The notes: generated by a model from the sequence alone, not told the origin. Counted from the first letter of the stretch, positions 1 through 7,973 are shown. The stretch: 64,000 nt of DNA from Poindextera sp035604135 (GCA_035604135.1 DATNJB010000056.1:15205-79204); one strand, 5' to 3'. Program-made: numbers and translations.

Positions 1-283
1 GAATGGGCTCGCCGTCCTGCGCGACGCGGCCCTCGGTCGTCGCGTCGATATCGACGCGCTTCAGCGCGCGCAGGATGCCATAGCTCTTCATCGAGACGTC
101 GGCGGTATAACCGCCGGGCCGCTGCTGGCCGGTTGCGTGCACCACCAGCACCTTCACCGGCAACAGGTTCAGCGGATAGAGCGTGCCGTCATAGTCCATC
201 GAGGTCTTCAGCGGCGCCTGCGCGAACGCCGCGCCGCCGAACGCCAGCGCCAGGGTGGCGATGAAGGCCGATCGAAGAGTCAT
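1..283 (-). CDS. Exported DUF3108-like protein, N-terminal part (runs off window)
   Basis: Only the first 94 codons are inside the window; the gene continues leftwards. It starts at an ATG and encodes a clear Sec signal peptide (hydrophobic core followed by an AFA-Q cleavage region near residue 22). The mature part has a Y-x-A-D-V-S-M-K-S-Y-G-I-L stretch that resembles DUF3108 periplasmic proteins, where a tyrosine-rich strand and a G-[IL]-L motif recur. No enzymatic residues are visible. It is divergent from rpmB, with about 170 bp between the start codons. The family call rests on pattern memory over a short fragment; an unrelated periplasmic protein is possible. Confidence 0.6.
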   Translation of the reverse strand, partial: MTLRSAFIATLALAFGGAAFAQAPLKTSMDYDGTLYPLNLLPVKVLVVHATGQQRPGGYTADVSMKSYGILRALKRVDIDATTEGRVAQDGEPI

Positions 284-452
284 GGGGTAAGCTCCGTGGT
301 CGTTCTTGCGCTCCTTGGCCGAAGCGCGCGGCGTTTTTGCGGCGCAGGCCCGCGACCTTGACGGCGCGCGCGGCCATCGCCTATATCGCGCCCTCCCTGG
401 CCGCCGCGACGCTTCAGGCCAGAACCGGTTTGCCCGCAGAAGGTTTTCTCTC

Positions 453-749
453 ATGTCCCGGCGTTGCGAACTTACGGGCGTCGGACCCATGGTCGGGCAT
501 AACGTGAGTCACTCCAACATGAAGGCCAAACGGCGGTTCCTGCCTGGCCTGAAGACCATCCGCATCCAGTCCGAGACGTTGGGCCAGGTGTTCAACCTGC
601 GCATCACAAACGCCGCGCTCCGTACGCTGGACTACAGAGGTGGGCTCGACGCCTTCCTGATCAAGGCCCGCGACGAACAGCTTTCGCTCCGCGCCCGCCG
701 CATCAAGCGCCAGCTCAAAGCCAAACTCGCCACCCCCGCCCAGGCGTAG
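453..749 (+). CDS. rpmB: 50S ribosomal protein L28
   Basis: The 98-residue product is ribosomal protein L28, a small basic protein of the large subunit. It begins MSRRCELTG, has the family features G-x-x-V-S-H-S-N, K-R-R-F-x-P-N/G-L and the R-I-x-N-x-A-L-R-T-L-D-Y-x-G-G-L-D-x-F-L core, and ends in a basic helix, as is usual for alphaproteobacterial L28 of about this length. The ATG at 453 is chosen over upstream in-frame starts because the family begins here and an AGAAGG ribosome-binding site lies about 8 bases upstream. It is monocistronic and followed by a strong hairpin with a T-run. Confidence 0.96.
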   Translation: MSRRCELTGVGPMVGHNVSHSNMKAKRRFLPGLKTIRIQSETLGQVFNLRITNAALRTLDYRGGLDAFLIKARDEQLSLRARRIKRQLKAKLATPAQA

Positions 750-762
750 GCGTGAAGCGAGC

Positions 763-790
763 GCCCGCGCCAGCGGGCAGGTCCTTTTTG
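763..790 (+). terminator. Rho-independent terminator of rpmB
   Basis: GCCCGC (763-768) pairs with GCGGGC (773-778) around a GCCA loop, followed by a CTTTTT run ending at 789. It starts 14 bp after the rpmB stop codon. Confidence 0.65.
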
Positions 791-801
791 ACCACCAAGA
801 A

Positions 802-883
802 CACCAAGCACACCAAGAGCGCGCGATTGGCCGCCGCGCCGGCGTGTTCTCAGAACCCCTTTGTATGCTTTGTGTGCTTGGTG
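802..883. repeat. Intergenic inverted repeat with 12-bp perfect arms
   Basis: CACCAAGCACAC (802-813) is repeated as its exact reverse complement GTGTGCTTGGTG (872-883). The left arm is embedded in a run of CACCAAG-type units (791-817). Short CACCAAG-rich intergenic repeats occur in many proteobacterial genomes. The element fills the gap between rpmB and the converging outer-membrane gene. Confidence 0.6.
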
Positions 884-923
884 AATCCGGCGGCCCAACA
901 GCTCGGCCTTCGGAGCTGACGCC

Positions 924-1748
924 CTAGAACTTCCGCTCCAGCTCGAGCGCGATCCGGGCCTGGCTCGCGGCTTCGCTGCGGTCGGCGCCTACGGCCGCCA
1001 GCCAGCCGGCGTCGACGTCGATCTCCACCGGCGACCCGCTGTGCGCCGCGCCTGCGTCGTCGTCCTCGTCCCCATCCTCGTCGCCATCGACGTCCTGGCC
1101 GCCGAAGGGCCGAAACTCCCACTTCACCTGCGGCCCCACATACGCCCCCTGCCGCCCGCCAAACCGGTGGTCGTCGCCAAAATCGCCCAACGCCTCGGCC
1201 CCCAGCCGCAAGGCCCCCGCCGTCCGCCACGTCGCTGAGGCGGCATAACCGTAAGACGCAAAGTTCCCGCCGTCCGGCGCGTTCAGCGGCCGCTCGACGA
1301 TCAGGTTCAGCAACCCCTCGAACCGCCCGATCTGCTTGGCCAGCAGGATCTTGCCCTCCAGCGAGTCCGGCGCGCCGTTCAGTCCGTGCCCGTATTCCAG
1401 ATAGAGCCCGGTATCGACGCCGATCTTCGGGATGCGGCCGACGTACCAGATCCCCTCGACGCCCACGTCGCTCCACTCAGGCGGCCCATGCGGTTCCTGG
1501 CTCTCGATCCCGACCAGCGCCAGGCTCAGGTGGCTGTTCAGCCCGTATTCCAGCTCCAGCACGTTGGCCTCGGCCGCCGCGCCGTCCGGCGCGCCGACCA
1601 GCCCCGCCGACCGCGCCTCCAACTCCAGCACGCCCTGCTCGACGTAGGGGTCGTAGACCACCTCATCCAGCCGCGGATCGGCATGCGCCACGCGCAGCGT
1701 CCCCATCGCCACCGCCAGTCCAACGCCCGCCACCCACGCCCGCCGCAT
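924..1748 (-). CDS. Predicted outer-membrane beta-barrel protein behind a Fur-like box
   Basis: The 274-residue product has a signal peptide ending near AHA-D (residue 23), alternating polar/hydrophobic strands throughout, and a C-terminal phenylalanine (L-E-L-E-R-K-F), the typical last residue of outer-membrane barrels. An extremely acidic stretch of Asp/Glu/Gly lies around residues 217-232 and could be a surface or periplasmic metal-binding loop. A good RBS (GAGGTGAG) precedes the ATG, and a Fur-like palindrome lies about 42-60 bp upstream. I do not recognise a named family; a metal- or siderophore-related role is inferred only from the promoter. It lies downstream of the M48 operon on the same strand but has its own promoter region. 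Confidence 0.75.
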   Translation of the reverse strand: MRRAWVAGVGLAVAMGTLRVAHADPRLDEVVYDPYVEQGVLELEARSAGLVGAPDGAAAEANVLELEYGLNSHLSLALVGIESQEPHGPPEWSDVGVEGIWYVGRIPKIGVDTGLYLEYGHGLNGAPDSLEGKILLAKQIGRFEGLLNLIVERPLNAPDGGNFASYGYAASATWRTAGALRLGAEALGDFGDDHRFGGRQGAYVGPQVKWEFRPFGGQDVDGDEDGDEDDDAGAAHSGSPVEIDVDAGWLAAVGADRSEAASQARIALELERKF

Positions 1749-1789
1749 TGCTCACCTCTGCTATTGCGAGGCATTCGCATGACGGATGT

Positions 1790-1808
1790 GATAATGATTG
1801 TCAATCGC
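1790..1808 (-). promoter_or_regulatory. Fur-like operator
   Basis: GATAATGATTGTCAATCGC matches the 19-bp Fur consensus at 15 of 19 positions in its better orientation, with one half-site perfect. It is centred about 51 bp upstream of the start at 1748, where a bound repressor would cover the promoter. The assignment is by consensus only. Confidence 0.55.
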
Positions 1809-1871
1809 AGTCGGTGAGCATCGGCACCGATCGCCGGCTTCGGATTCAAGCCGACCTTGGCGCTTAACAAT

Positions 1872-3470
1872 TCAGGGGAAATGCGGCATCCCGAACGGTA
1901 GGGACGGCCCTTTCGGCGAGGGTCCATTCTTACCCGCCGCCAGTTGGCAATCCTTCGTCAGGCCGTCGTCCCCGTAGCTAAGACATTGCTGCAGATACCG
2001 GTCCGCTTCGCCTTCGCGCCCGGCTTGGCGTGAAATGGCGATCATCAGCGAGATGAACGGCTTCTGGTCGTTGCCGAACCGCTGCGTTCCCTCGCTCACG
2101 ATCTGCATGGCGCGATCGTTCTGCTTGGTCCGGTAGAGCATGCGCGCGTGATCGACATAGCCGTCGACGGTCTGGTCGGGACTGGCGCTGGCCTGAACGA
2201 AGAGCCGATCGGCGCCCGCGGCATCGCCCATGTCGTCCCGCAGGCGCGCGGCCTCGTTGAGCACCAGTGGCGCGCCGCCAAAGGTCGTCTGCATCGCCCG
2301 TCCGATCGCGCTGGTCGCCTTGACGTAGTCCCCGTCGGCGCGGGCCTTCTTGGTGTCATAGACCGCGTCGATGGCGAGTTTGCCCTGGGCGTATTCCCGA
2401 GTGCCACGAATCCCGGCGAGCCAGGCGTGCTGCTCGTCGCGAAGCGGGGCCCCCTCCGGGTAGGCGTCTGTTGAATACTGCGCGATGCCCTTCTTGCGCT
2501 CTTCCGGCGGCCGATGCTGCGGAGGCGGCTCGGATGCGCGGGCCATGGCGGCGCCAAACGCGAGGCGGGCGGCGCCACCCATCAGCTCTGATCGCAGGCC
2601 GCTTCCGCTCATGCCGCCGGCGAGAAACGAGAGCGCCTTTCCGCTGCTCACCGCATCGCTGAGCTGGGACTTCAGCTGGTCGCCGAGGATATCGACCAGG
2701 GCCTTGTGCCTCTGCTGATCGGCCTGGATCGTGTCGAACACCCGCGCCGAAGCCGAGTCCGCCGAGTAGGACGCCGCCTGGGAAAGATCGTAGCCGATGC
2801 AGTCGGCTTCATCCTCCTGGGCGCGGGTGTGGCCGGGCTCGACCATGGATTTGACCAGGAAGTGCATGTAATCGTTGGTGGCGCCGGCGCGCGCGGCGGG
2901 GCCGCCAACCACGGCGGCCGCCGCGCCGACCAAGAAGAGCTGGCCCAGAGGGCTGGCGAGCTTGCGCTGCTGCTGAGCAGCGACGGCCTTGTTGAAATGG
3001 CCAAGGCGCACGTGACCCAACTCGTGGGCGAGCACGAACGCCACCTCATCGTCAGACAGCGCCTGGTCGAGGAGACCGAACGAGACCACGATCGACCCGT
3101 CGGCAAGGGAGTAGGCGTTGTAGTAGTCGAGGCCCAGGATCTGAACCTGCAAGGGTGCGCCCTTAGCGTATGGCCATTGGGCGTCCAGGGTCCCAAGCAG
3201 CTGGGCGACCCTGGCCTCGGTCTGTGGCATGCGCAGGCGGGCGGCTTGGTATTGGCCAAGATTGGCCCCTTCCGACGCGAGACCCATGGCGCCGTCGCTC
3301 GTTCCGGCGAGTGCGAAATTGCGCGTGGCCACCTGCTTGACGAACGGGCCCGGCTTTCCCGACACGGAGAAGGCATCGTCGCCGCCCATCGCGCGCGCCG
3401 GTCGCGTCCGAGTCGCCAGCGCCGCTGTGGCGACCGCGCCGAACGCGAGGGCCCTGCGCGAGGGTCTCAC
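1872..3470 (-). CDS. M48-family zinc metalloprotease, exported, TPR-like C-terminus
   Basis: The 532-residue product is an M48 peptidase related to BepA/YfgC and Oma1-type quality-control proteases. The active site H-E-L-G-H is at residues 149-153, and the third zinc ligand is probably the first Glu of E-D-E-A-D (219-223). The N-terminus has a twin-arginine-like stretch (S-R-R-A-L-A-F) and a hydrophobic segment ending in ARA, so it is probably exported, perhaps by Tat. The last 180 residues are helical with spaced Ala/Leu patterns, consistent with TPR-type repeats as in BepA. It overlaps the upstream small exported gene by 4 bp and is the last gene of a CHASE2-led operon. Confidence 0.88.
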   Translation of the reverse strand: MRPSRRALAFGAVATAALATRTRPARAMGGDDAFSVSGKPGPFVKQVATRNFALAGTSDGAMGLASEGANLGQYQAARLRMPQTEARVAQLLGTLDAQWPYAKGAPLQVQILGLDYYNAYSLADGSIVVSFGLLDQALSDDEVAFVLAHELGHVRLGHFNKAVAAQQQRKLASPLGQLFLVGAAAAVVGGPAARAGATNDYMHFLVKSMVEPGHTRAQEDEADCIGYDLSQAASYSADSASARVFDTIQADQQRHKALVDILGDQLKSQLSDAVSSGKALSFLAGGMSGSGLRSELMGGAARLAFGAAMARASEPPPQHRPPEERKKGIAQYSTDAYPEGAPLRDEQHAWLAGIRGTREYAQGKLAIDAVYDTKKARADGDYVKATSAIGRAMQTTFGGAPLVLNEAARLRDDMGDAAGADRLFVQASASPDQTVDGYVDHARMLYRTKQNDRAMQIVSEGTQRFGNDQKPFISLMIAISRQAGREGEADRYLQQCLSYGDDGLTKDCQLAAGKNGPSPKGPSLPFGMPHFP

Positions 3471-3841
3471 TGGCCAGGCCTCTTGCAGTCCGCCGCGCCG
3501 CCAAGCCCCATGTTGGTGGCGGCATACGCGCTGCCGGCGGCCCGGGCGGTCGACTGGACCGGCGTGCAGACGGCGTTCACGCCCTCGGTCTGCACGTCGA
3601 GCCCGCGCAGGAACACGACCTTGCCGCCGTGATTGACCCCGAGGCTGCCGCCGACCCCAATCGCCACGATGGGCGCCGGCACTTTGATATCAGCCGCTTC
3701 GAGCACGCCAGTGGGCTGGCCTTTGTCATCGAAGGTGCGCAGCTCCGGGCGCAAAACTTTGACCACGCTGCCCATGCTGCCGGCGAAGGCCAGACCGGGC
3801 GCCAGCAACAAGGCGATGAGGACGAGACTAGTTCTGGACAT
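3467..3841 (-). CDS. Small exported protein between CHASE2 and M48 genes
   Basis: The 124-residue product has a signal peptide (cleavage near AFA-G, residue 20) and a mature part rich in Gly, Val and Ala with short beta-like strands; one Cys lies in V-C-T-P and another near the end in D-C-K. I do not recognise the family. The start is ATG 3841 because the signal peptide begins there, and it overlaps the CHASE2 stop by 14 bp; its own stop overlaps the M48 start by 4 bp. Tight coupling on both sides suggests a periplasmic accessory or substrate of the same system. A FecR-like role is conceivable, since FecR domains often accompany CHASE2, but I see no clear motif. Confidence 0.75.
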   Translation of the reverse strand: MSRTSLVLIALLLAPGLAFAGSMGSVVKVLRPELRTFDDKGQPTGVLEAADIKVPAPIVAIGVGGSLGVNHGGKVVFLRGLDVQTEGVNAVCTPVQSTARAAGSAYAATNMGLGGAADCKRPGQ

Positions 3842-5594
3842 TGGCAGGCGCCTCCTTGGCGTTTTTGGGTTTGGCGGTCCTGGTTTTGCCTGGCCTCGGC
3901 GCGGGCCTGGGCGCACTTGCGGCCGTCGGAGCCGGGGCCGGGGGGCGGGGCGCTCGTGGTGCAAATAGCCGGTCTTCCTCGAACTTCAGGAGACGCCTTA
4001 GGCGGCCCCCCGCCGCGAGCAGCCTGCGCGCCCACGGCAGATGTTCGATCGACCCGACGACGTCGGCTGGCAGAGTTTGGCGGGTGGCGTAGAACAGAAA
4101 GCCGAGGGCGCAGGCGGCGATGCCGATCCAATTGATCGGCGAGCGATGGGCGTAGAAGACGCCCAGCCATGTCGCCGCCACCACCGCGCCGATCGAGGCG
4201 CTGAAGAGCAGCAGGTACAAAGGCGCGTAGACCCTCGTGCGCAGCCTCTGCTCCATCCGCGTGGCGATGGCGTGGTCCAGGAGACTGTTGCGAACCATGA
4301 CTCCCAACACGCCAAAGAACGCCAGGGCCGCGATCAGCGAGCTCTTCAGTAGGTCCGAATCGAACATCATGCTCGCGCTGCGCCGATAGTTCGCGCCGTC
4401 CTCGATCAGATTGTCCAGGGCCATGGCGTGATAGTGGACTCCAGGCGCCTGGCCCTGCACCGGAGAGTCGACCCAGTCGTTGGAGGCCCGGAACTGCCCG
4501 CCGACCATGACCATTTTCCCAGCCAGCAGGCGCTGCAGATCCGTGCTCTGCAGCCCAAGCCCAGCCACCAATCGATCATAGCCCAGCGTCAGCGCATAGG
4601 GGCACTCTTGCCTGGCGCCGGCAGCCGGACCCCGCAAACCCACGAGCTGCTCGCCCAGCCTCGAGAGCCATCCCCCGCCGGCGCCCCGGCAGGGAGCGGG
4701 CCGGCCGGTTACCGCCGCCGTCATCGCCAGGTAGTCAGGGTCGGGGCGTGAGCCCCAGACCACGTCCAGCGGGGCGTCGAACACCTTCGTCAGGTCCAGC
4801 GGGCGATAGACGCGCCCCGCGATTGCGTCCTTGGCTCGCGCCCGCAGTTGATTGAACGCAGCGATCTTGCAGCTGTCCGCCTGGCGCAGGCACCAGGCGG
4901 CGTACATGGCCATGGCCGGGGAGACGTCGAAGGTGTGCACAGCCAGGCGACGCGCCGTGGCCGCATCGAAGGGATAGTTGGTGATCAGCGGATAGGCCTG
5001 CTCACCCACCAACGCCGGCGCCAACACTGCGACGCCGTCAAGCCGACGCTGCACATCAGTGAAGAGGTCTAGATCGGCCGGCGAGGGCTTGGCGAAGATC
5101 AGCGGCGTGCCGCCCGCCGCCTCGATGCAGGCGATCTTGATCAGGGGGTCGACGAGGCAACCGGGCGCGCCCGACCAGACCTGAGCTTTGGTCGCAGTGG
5201 CCACGCCGGCGATGAAGGTCTCGAAGCCTTCGTTCGGCCCGCCCTGGCCCGAGTAGACGAAGTCGACGTACATCGCCGCCGGCGGCGCCCCGCCGACGTT
5301 CATCAGGTCGTCGAACATGGTCCACTGCTGGTCGTAGGTCGGCGGAAACCGCGTCCAGCCGTAGCCCTTCATTGCCTCCATCGAGGTCTCGTCGAGATAG
5401 ACGACGCTGATGGCGCTCTGACCCTTGCGATCCGCGCCATAGTCGGCGGCGGTGATGCGCTGATAGACGCCGTCGGCCACCCGGTCGGACGAAGATTCAA
5501 GCCCGAAGAGGTTCAGCTTGGCGATCGCGTAGGCCGACGCCGCGAGCATCAGGCTGACCAGCAGCGCCTTTAGAATCCGCCCCGCGACCACCAA
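3828..5594 (-). CDS. CHASE2-domain membrane sensor without output domain
   Basis: The 588-residue product has one N-terminal transmembrane helix (about 7-30), a long extracytoplasmic region to about residue 410 with CHASE2-type features (V-V-Y-L-D-E-x-S, Y-V-D-F-V, M-V-M-V-G-G near the end), then three closely spaced transmembrane helices (about 415-435, 460-484, 488-505) as in CHASE2 receptors. The cytoplasmic end is only a Pro/Ala/Lys-rich tail (about 545-588); no kinase, cyclase or GGDEF output domain follows. There is no ATG at the start: TTG 5594 with an AGAGGA site is used here, and GTG 5591 is equally possible. It heads a three-gene operon with a small exported protein and an M48 protease. 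Confidence 0.82.
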   Translation of the reverse strand: MVVAGRILKALLVSLMLAASAYAIAKLNLFGLESSSDRVADGVYQRITAADYGADRKGQSAISVVYLDETSMEAMKGYGWTRFPPTYDQQWTMFDDLMNVGGAPPAAMYVDFVYSGQGGPNEGFETFIAGVATATKAQVWSGAPGCLVDPLIKIACIEAAGGTPLIFAKPSPADLDLFTDVQRRLDGVAVLAPALVGEQAYPLITNYPFDAATARRLAVHTFDVSPAMAMYAAWCLRQADSCKIAAFNQLRARAKDAIAGRVYRPLDLTKVFDAPLDVVWGSRPDPDYLAMTAAVTGRPAPCRGAGGGWLSRLGEQLVGLRGPAAGARQECPYALTLGYDRLVAGLGLQSTDLQRLLAGKMVMVGGQFRASNDWVDSPVQGQAPGVHYHAMALDNLIEDGANYRRSASMMFDSDLLKSSLIAALAFFGVLGVMVRNSLLDHAIATRMEQRLRTRVYAPLYLLLFSASIGAVVAATWLGVFYAHRSPINWIGIAACALGFLFYATRQTLPADVVGSIEHLPWARRLLAAGGRLRRLLKFEEDRLFAPRAPRPPAPAPTAASAPRPAPRPGKTRTAKPKNAKEAPANVQN

Positions 5595-5823
5595 CGCCAG
5601 ATCCTCTGCCGCCGGAGTCTCTCCGCCGCCACCGTGAATGAGTCAAGTTAGCCACCGGCGAAGCCAAATGCTTCATACAACCAGGCCCTCGCAACGAGTG
5701 GAACGGGTCAAAGTCGCTGTTGCCAGGCGCGCGGGCCGCCCCATTTCGTCTGTGGATCGACCGGCTCCCCGGACGCGGAGTCTCCGCTTCCCGTCAGAAG
5801 GCTCTTTCCGGACGAACGCCGAT

Positions 5824-5847
5824 GTCTGCTTCCGACCGAAAGCGGAC
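5824..5847 (+). repeat. Dispersed palindromic repeat, copy A
   Basis: GTCTGCTT and AAGCGGAC form the arms of an imperfect hairpin around CCGACCGA. The same core recurs near 6576 and 8155. The surrounding 5595-5875 gap holds no convincing gene. Confidence 0.6.
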
Positions 5848-5875
5848 GCTCAACATCGATGCACGTTGTGCGCCG

Positions 5876-6484
5876 CTAATTCCCAGCGCTCGGCGTCGCC
5901 GCGGCAGACCTCATAGGATTTATCCTCATGCCGTTGGCGAGGATCATATCGCCGCCGACTTGCCCCGGAGCGCAAGGACCCGTCCACACGGCCGTGATGA
6001 CCATGGTGTGGGCGCCGTTCATGGCAGCCACCGGGCTGCCGGACGTGGTTGAGGCGATTGTGGCCGTGTAGGCGGAATTGAAGTCGCCCTTGAGAGTGCC
6101 GGTGGTCTGGACCTTGCCGTTCGCGCCCATGTCGCAGCCGCCCGTGAAAGTGAGAGTGCCGTCGAGGTTTTTTGTGAACCGAGGTGTATCGCAGTGCGCG
6201 CCCGGGATGTTTTGGGCGGCCAGGGACATCTTGGCCTCCGAGTCAGCATCGACACACAGCTCGGTGAACCCCGGGCCCGCCGGCGCTCCGTCCATGGCGA
6301 TCGTTTGTTTCCACAGGCCGGGCTTGCGGTGAGGGATATGATCCGCCCTCAGCGGGCCGGATGCGGGCTGCACAGCGTTTGCTGCGGCAGAAGAGCTGTC
6401 ACCCGCCGTTGAGCCGGACCTGTTGCACGCGACGAGCGAGACGATCGAAAGGGCCGAGAGGCCCATCGCCAGTACGGTTCGCAT
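5876..6484 (-). CDS. DUF3617-family lipoprotein
   Basis: The 202-residue product is a predicted lipoprotein: a hydrophobic signal is followed by the lipobox S-L-V-A-C with the modified Cys at residue 20 and a Ser/Ala-rich linker. The mature domain starts with the K-P-G-L-W-K-Q-T signature of DUF3617, has two Cys-containing strands (E-L-C-V-D, H-C-D-T-P) and the G-G-C-D-M region typical of the family, and near the end V-W-T-G-P-C. The function of DUF3617 is not established. It stands alone, with a GGG-rich RBS just upstream of the ATG at 6484. Confidence 0.85.
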   Translation of the reverse strand: MRTVLAMGLSALSIVSLVACNRSGSTAGDSSSAAANAVQPASGPLRADHIPHRKPGLWKQTIAMDGAPAGPGFTELCVDADSEAKMSLAAQNIPGAHCDTPRFTKNLDGTLTFTGGCDMGANGKVQTTGTLKGDFNSAYTATIASTTSGSPVAAMNGAHTMVITAVWTGPCAPGQVGGDMILANGMRINPMRSAAATPSAGN

Positions 6485-6551
6485 AGGGATTCCCCCGGGG
6501 TGAACGCACCCTACACCAGTTCACGGCGTCGGGCGCCTGCTCAACAGGTTC

Positions 6552-6599
6552 GTCTGCTTCCGGCATGTCGCCGGTGTCCGCTTCGGACCCAAAGCGATC
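6552..6599 (+). repeat. Dispersed palindromic repeat, copy B (one and a half units)
   Basis: A partial unit GTCTGCTTCCGGC (from 6552) is followed by a full unit GTCCGCTT...AAAGCG (6576-6599) with the same loop sequence, CGGACCC, as copy C. Confidence 0.6.
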
Positions 6600-6639
6600 A
6601 TTCGCTGGCTGTGCGCGAGGCGGTGCGAGGCCCCCCGCA

Positions 6640-6653
6640 TTGATTGAAGTCAA
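6640..6653 (+). promoter_or_regulatory. Fnr/FixK-like box upstream of the 6718 gene
   Basis: TTGATTGAAGTCAA matches TTGAT-N4-ATCAA at 9 of 10 defined positions. It is centred 71.5 bp upstream of the ATG at 6718. Confidence 0.55.
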
Positions 6654-6717
6654 TTCGCGACACGGCGGTCTGTGCTCTGATGCTCGCTTGGGTGCACAGC
6701 GTAGATTGGGAAGCGTG

Positions 6718-6954
6718 ATGAGGATGACCTGCACGCTCTTCACCGAGACTCCCGGCCCCAGGCTGTTGGAGTTCGCCTACCCCGACTTTGAGGCCGCCGC
6801 GGACTTCGGTTTGGCCCGGAACGCGGCGTTCGCGAGCGCGGACCGCGTCTATCCCAACGCCGAGCTGATTGAGATCCGCACCGACGAGCCGCACATGCGG
6901 GAGGTGTGGATCAAGCGCAGCGGCGCCTGGGAGCGCAACGGCGGAGTCCACTGA
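6718..6954 (+). CDS. Small hypothetical protein (78 aa), putative Fnr/FixK target
   Basis: I do not recognise the family. The 78-residue product is acidic and has a regular mix of hydrophobic and charged residues (E-F-A-Y-P-D-F-E, A-E-L-I-E-I-R-T-D-E-P-H-M-R-E-V-W), with the third-position G/C bias of true genes in the window. No signal peptide or membrane segment is seen. The ATG at 6718 (M-R-M-T) is chosen because the composition upstream is repeat-like. An Fnr/FixK-like palindrome upstream links it to the small-gene cluster around the regulator at 8535. Confidence 0.6.
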   Translation: MRMTCTLFTETPGPRLLEFAYPDFEAAADFGLARNAAFASADRVYPNAELIEIRTDEPHMREVWIKRSGAWERNGGVH

Positions 6955-7073
6955 GCGGTTGGCGGAGGGCCTGGTGGCCCGCTGCAATCCGAATGGACCG
7001 GGGATCCCAACGCACAGCTTCCCGCGCGTGGTTACCCGCGCGTTGAGGGCCGTTCAAGCGCTGCGGGAACGAC

Positions 7074-7385
7074 CTATCCGTCGTCAGCGTCGCACTGCAA
7101 GCGAAGGAGGGCTTCCAACCGCGACGCGGGCAGCCTGCTTATGACCTCGTCGAGCTGAGTAGAGCTGCTCGATAGCGGACATTCGCCCCTGAAACGGATC
7201 GCGCACGCCGCCGCTTCCACCGCGCCGCATTGCCCCCGCGGGGGTTTGGAGCTGCCGTGCAGGCGCCGGCGTATCGCACAAACCAGCCAATCGCGCAGAT
7301 CGGCTCTTGTTGCGAAGACCCGTTCGGCGCTGCGCACGAGAAAGGCTACCTCTTGCACGAGCTCGGGACTGTCGCCGCGCGGCAT
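7074..7385 (-). CDS. Small hypothetical protein (103 aa), putative Fnr/FixK target
   Basis: The 103-residue product is soluble, with a helical N-terminal half (P-E-L-V-Q-E-V-A-F-L-V-R-S-A-E-R-V-F) and a helical end (L-D-E-V-I-S-R-L-P-A-S-R-L-E-A-L-L-R-L). Two Cys-containing stretches in the middle (G-Q-C-G-A, A-A-C-A-I-R-F-R-G-E-C) are notable. The start is supported by GGAGG 4 bases upstream of the ATG and an Fnr/FixK-like box centred 63.5 bp upstream. An overlapping frame starting at 7413 is less protein-like. No family recognised. Confidence 0.5.
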   Translation of the reverse strand: MPRGDSPELVQEVAFLVRSAERVFATRADLRDWLVCAIRRRLHGSSKPPRGQCGAVEAAACAIRFRGECPLSSSSTQLDEVISRLPASRLEALLRLQCDADDG

Positions 7386-7441
7386 GGGGCCTCCGTGCGA
7401 GGTGATTCGCCACTAGCCTGGATCAGATCGCGCGCGAGCCA

Positions 7442-7455
7442 TTGACGAAGATCAA
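7442..7455 (-). promoter_or_regulatory. Fnr/FixK-like box upstream of the 7385 gene
   Basis: TTGACGAAGATCAA matches TTGAT-N4-ATCAA at 9 of 10 positions and is centred 63.5 bp upstream of the minus-strand ATG at 7385. Confidence 0.55.
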
Positions 7456-7482
7456 GTTGCGCAGCGGCGGCGATGGAGAGAG

Positions 7483-7510
7483 GGCCGGGCGCCTCTCAAG
7501 GCGCCCGGCC
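7483..7510 (-). terminator. Strong hairpin after the SnoaL-like gene
   Basis: GGCCGGGCGCC (7483-7493) and GGCGCCCGGCC (7500-7510) form a perfect 11-bp stem with a 6-base loop, about 29 bp past the stop of the gene ending at 7539. On the minus strand a C/T-rich tract follows rather than a pure T-run. Confidence 0.6.
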
Positions 7511-7538
7511 ACTAAGCCGTTTAGTACCCGAGAGCCCG

Positions 7539-7973
7539 TTAGGCCGGCTGCATGGCCGATTTCGCCGGTGCGGCCGAGCCGATCTGCTCTTGCAGGCTAG
7601 CCCTGTCCCACTCCAGGCGCCCCTCGGCGACCTTGCCGCCGACGATCCGGTAAATGCCGATACCCGACGTGGTCACCTTTTTGCCCGATGCGGCAACCTC
7701 GCCCAACTTGCCTTGATGGGTTCCCGCGAAGGTGTAACGGAACGCGACCTTGTCACCCTCGGCAATGAGTTCGTCGGTTGTGATATGGAAGTCAGGGAAA
7801 GCTGTCGCGTAGGCATTCAGGAGGCGCCTGGCGCCCTCGACGCCTCTTAGTGCTCCGTCTGGAGTATGGAGCGCGCAATCTTCGGCGATTAGCTCAGCCG
7901 CTATCGCGGCGTTCTTCTTGTTCCAATGCTCGTCAACAACGCGCTTGACTATTGCTTTATTGTTCTCTGACAT
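7539..7973 (-). CDS. SnoaL-like ester cyclase / nuclear transport factor 2-fold protein
   Basis: The 144-residue product matches the SnoaL-like branch of the NTF2-like cone fold: an N-terminal helix (N-K-A-I-V-K-R-V-V-D-E-H-W-N), the L-I-A-E-D-C-A-L-H-T-P region, G-V-E-G-A-R-R-L-L-N-A-Y-x-x-A-F-P-D-F-H-I-T-T-D-E-L-I-A-E-G-D-K-V-A-F-R-Y family core, and a T-T-S-G-I-G-I-Y-R-I strand. Such proteins are often annotated as ester cyclases or polyketide cyclases, but most bacterial members are uncharacterised and may bind small hydrophobic ligands. It ends in a strong hairpin and appears monocistronic. I see no Fnr box upstream of it. Confidence 0.85.
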   Translation of the reverse strand: MSENNKAIVKRVVDEHWNKKNAAIAAELIAEDCALHTPDGALRGVEGARRLLNAYATAFPDFHITTDELIAEGDKVAFRYTFAGTHQGKLGEVAASGKKVTTSGIGIYRIVGGKVAEGRLEWDRASLQEQIGSAAPAKSAMQPA

